From: Astur gentilis
Lineage: Eukaryota > Chordata > Aves > Accipitriformes > Accipitridae
Direction: 5' to 3'
Length of the DNA stretch: 64,000 nt
Assembly: GCF_929443795.1 (NCBI RefSeq)
Contig: NC_064905.1
Span: forward strand, 3,318,786 to 3,382,785
Part shown: piece by piece, positions 61,450-64,000 of the stretch
Layout: every line of letters starts with the position of its first letter
Position numbering within the stretch: position 1 is the first letter of the stretch
Position numbers and translations under genes: made by a program
The notes under the pieces: generated by a model
Database searches by the model: none
Seen by the model: only the letters and a program-made list of their open reading frames with translations
Told to the model about the DNA's origin: nothing

Positions 61450-62308
61450 GGTTGGCAGTATCACAGAGCAGCCTCTTCCCGTGATGTTCTGGCACTCCGG
61501 GGCTCCATCCCAGCCAGCAGAGTCATTTGCAAAGGTGCCCAAAGTTAAAAAATTATGGGGGGAAAATGTTATTTGGCCTCTTCAGAGCACAGAAAGCTTC
61601 TTTTAAGCATGGGACAAAATGATGGCTTATTATCCAGACAGGTCCACCTTTCCCTGACTCTGTGTGATGGTTAAATAAGGAGACTAGTGCTGGAAAGCCA
61701 AGCGCTGCAGGGACCTGAAAGCAAGACCAGAAGGCTTTTTTTCTTCCCGTTTCACTAGTAGATGGACTTTAACCAAAAGCTAAGAGCCATATTGAAGGAA
61801 AATTGGAATAAGGAGCCAGGACCAACTCTCACAAAAGGCCTCTCGCTCTTCATCAGCGTAATTAAAACCCTGAGGGCAAACCTAAGTGCTGGGAGCACCT
61901 GAAGGAAGCCCTGAGGTCTCAGTTCGTAGGCTTAGCTACCCGGTGACATTTGCTAGGGCGGTTTGGCACTTTGCTAAATGCAAATGTAGCTCCACTCACA
62001 TTTGCAGAGGAGCTCTAACTCTCTCCGAGCTCATTGCTTTATTCCAAAATTCAGAACAAGCCGGGAGCCAGGCCACCTAATACATATATGAGCTGCACCC
62101 ACTCCCTGTCCCCCGACCCAGTTCTGCTCTTGGGAATGCAAAATACCCCACTGTGCTTTGAGCGGGGATGTGCAAACTCAAGTGCTCTGAGCTCCACTGG
62201 TTAAGACTTATCAGCAGTGTCTGGTAACTGGCCACAGGATTGCTGCCAAACCAGTGCAAACCCACAGGAACTATTTTAGTTCAAATCCTACGGCTGAGAT
62301 GAATAGGA

Positions 62309-62333
62309 GCATGCGTGCACGCACATACACACA
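62309..62333. repeat. Alternating purine-pyrimidine tract (Z-DNA type)
   Basis: Twenty-five consecutive bases alternate strictly purine-pyrimidine, with the core GCATGCGTGCACGC passing into CACATACACACA. GC and CA steps favour Z-DNA under negative supercoiling. It includes the palindrome GCGTGCACGC. Confidence 0.7.
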
Positions 62334-62980
62334 GAGTTGCTGTGGCTTGGCAGATGAGCGGCAACTCATTAAGTTGCAATAACTCAATCACCCGCTATCG
62401 TCCCAATCTCTAGTCTCTAACGCAGTGGTTTGATTTTTTCAAAGGCTGGGGAGTGCTTGCAGGTCCCATGGGCAGCGATGGGACTTGCAGGTGCTCCAGC
62501 CTTCTGAAGATCAAGGAGTTTTGTACACATGGCTAAATATAACCCTGTGCCTGGTTCAGGGTGCCCAGGATTCGATGCCCTGGCACTAACCTCCTGCATT
62601 AGAAGCAGCTACAGTGCCTGTGTAAGAAGAACTGGTGGGATAAGCGCTTGCAAAGCACAAAGAAAGAGGCTTGGTTTTGAATTAGGAAATGCAATACTGG
62701 CCCAAATTGTGGGGGATGGGGCAGGGGGGTGCGCCTGACCTCGGTGTGACTCCACAAACCCTAATGTCTATTTATCGTTGTCATTCTGAGCTCGCTCTTT
62801 AGGCTTACAAATGCAATGAACCAGTTTCCCTGAGATCATGTTTTAAATATACTGCCCCGGGGCTACTCTTTAAAATTCAAAACATTGGAGGACACATAGA
62901 GAGGGCGTTTCGAATCATTTTTGACAAGCAGAAATTCTCCTTGACAACCTGAAAGGTGAGCATGGGGAAGCCCTGAACCG

Positions 62981-62995
62981 CCCCCCCCCCCCCCC
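62981..62995. repeat. Poly-C tract, 15 bases
   Basis: An uninterrupted run of C (poly-G on the other strand). Long pure C runs are rare in vertebrate DNA and error-prone in sequencing, so the true length is uncertain. Confidence 0.8.
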
Positions 62996-63524
62996 AGTGC
63001 AGCACAGCATCAGAACAAGACCACAAAAATGCAGTCTTTCTCCTAAGACACCGACTTCTCATCTACACAATTTGCACACAAATCTGAACCACGTTGCCAA
63101 AGGTTTAGATGCTGGATAACCCTTACAAAGGAGCAGAGATGGCAGGGGAGCCTCTGTTTTGCACAGCCTGCTTCAGCAAGCTGAAGAAGTGATGGTGCTG
63201 AGAGCCAGAAGGACCCAAAGCAAGCTAGGGAAGAGCTCAGATGATGGACACCCTCCCTTCCCATCTTATGCACTGGCCATTCAGTCTATCAGGATTCCAA
63301 ATTGTGCACAGGGAAGATACAGGCAGGTAGTGGTCTGTGCCTTCCCGTCAGAGCCCTGCACCTCCATCCTTCTCAGTGCAGGGCTAAGGCAAACTGGCAC
63401 GGTTAAAGAAATTATTTCAGTGTTCAATCAAAGCTCTGCATTTCTGCCAGCAGCCATCCCAGTGGATGGACCGTATACCTTTAAGTGCTGCTCACTTGCC
63501 CTCTAAAAGGAAGAAAATAACTTT

Positions 63525-63541
63525 AAAAAAAAAAAAAAAAA
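63525..63541. repeat. Poly-A tract, 17 bases
   Basis: An uninterrupted run of A after AACTTT. No processed-gene or SINE body is recognisable upstream. Confidence 0.85.
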
Positions 63542-64000
63542 GCTGTTAGGAGTTATATTACCTGCAACAGCTGAATTTAATTAGTACCGCAATCACAACA
63601 AATATTTAAAAGGTCTAAAAAGCTGTGAAGGGAAATTTGCTTTCCTAGGAGAGAGACCTGTGCCTCGTGCGCTCCGTGCACAACAGAGCACTGCCATGAA
63701 TGACTCACGTTGGAGACACTTCACACAACTGTGGGTTTTTGTAATCATGGCGTGAGCTGGAGTATGGAGGCAGGAGGTGGACATTTTGGTACAAATCAGA
63801 ATTTCCTCATCCTGTTGCCATGCCTTTTCCAACCGCTGGCCCATTTCTAGACACGCGGTCTGCTGGTGCTCTGTGTACTCCGGTCACTGTAATCTCTCCC
63901 TTAGCTCTGCCTCCAGATGAGAGGAAAGTTTTTTCTCCAGTAAGATAAAACCTGAAAAAACAGAAACAACGAGCAGAGAGTAGAAGTTTTCCTGCTCAAG

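Larger units (their letters stand above)
57839..64000. other. Noncoding stretch with homopolymer tracts
   Basis: No gene recognised. Simple tracts are listed separately (poly-T, poly-C, poly-A, CCT repeat, alternating purine-pyrimidine run). A G-rich GGGGGGGAGGGGGG occurs at 58,935-58,948 and another G-rich run at 62,711-62,729. Open frames such as 59,261-59,644 (+) and 63,159-63,506 (+) have no recognisable domain. Confidence 0.5.

Overview
The window looks like vertebrate nuclear DNA, most likely from a bird. The main evidence is one long, damaged CR1 retrotransposon (about 13,085-15,843, + strand), the dominant LINE family of bird genomes. No mammalian-type LINE-1 or Alu sequence was noticed, interspersed repeats are sparse, stops are dense in all frames, and there are no bacterial-style operons or ribosome binding sites. 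A crocodilian or turtle origin cannot be excluded by eye.

No host protein-coding gene can be supported. Apart from the CR1 relic, the open frames are short (at most about 160 codons). They usually overlap equally long frames on the other strand, and I recognise no protein family in them. The window therefore reads as intergenic or deep intronic DNA. I saw no rRNA, intact tRNA, snRNA or CRISPR array.

Layout. 1-13,084: noncoding DNA with a pentamer polypurine satellite (343-452), a short CpG-dense patch near 1,910-2,050, a cluster of TTTGACC half-sites (2,748-2,790) and an AT-rich trinucleotide tract near 12,480. 13,085-15,843: the CR1 copy, with endonuclease, reverse transcriptase and 3' tail in order, but broken by in-frame stops, frameshifts and a deletion beside the polymerase core. 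15,844-46,339: noncoding DNA with several perfect inverted repeats, the best being a 19-bp stem with a 5-nt loop at 21,372-21,414. 46,340-47,000: a strong G-quadruplex motif, a small CpG cluster and a splice-flanked open segment, the only place that hints at a possible transcription unit. 47,001-64,000: noncoding DNA with a degenerate CR1/L3-like 3' end (51,225-51,310, - strand), a degenerate tRNA-like segment (57,780-57,838, - strand), homopolymer tracts and a Z-DNA-type tract.

I found no convincing new biological system. The observations most worth checking are the perfect hairpin at 21,372, the pair of tRNA-like segments and the G4/CpG/exon-like cluster at 46.3-47.0 kb.
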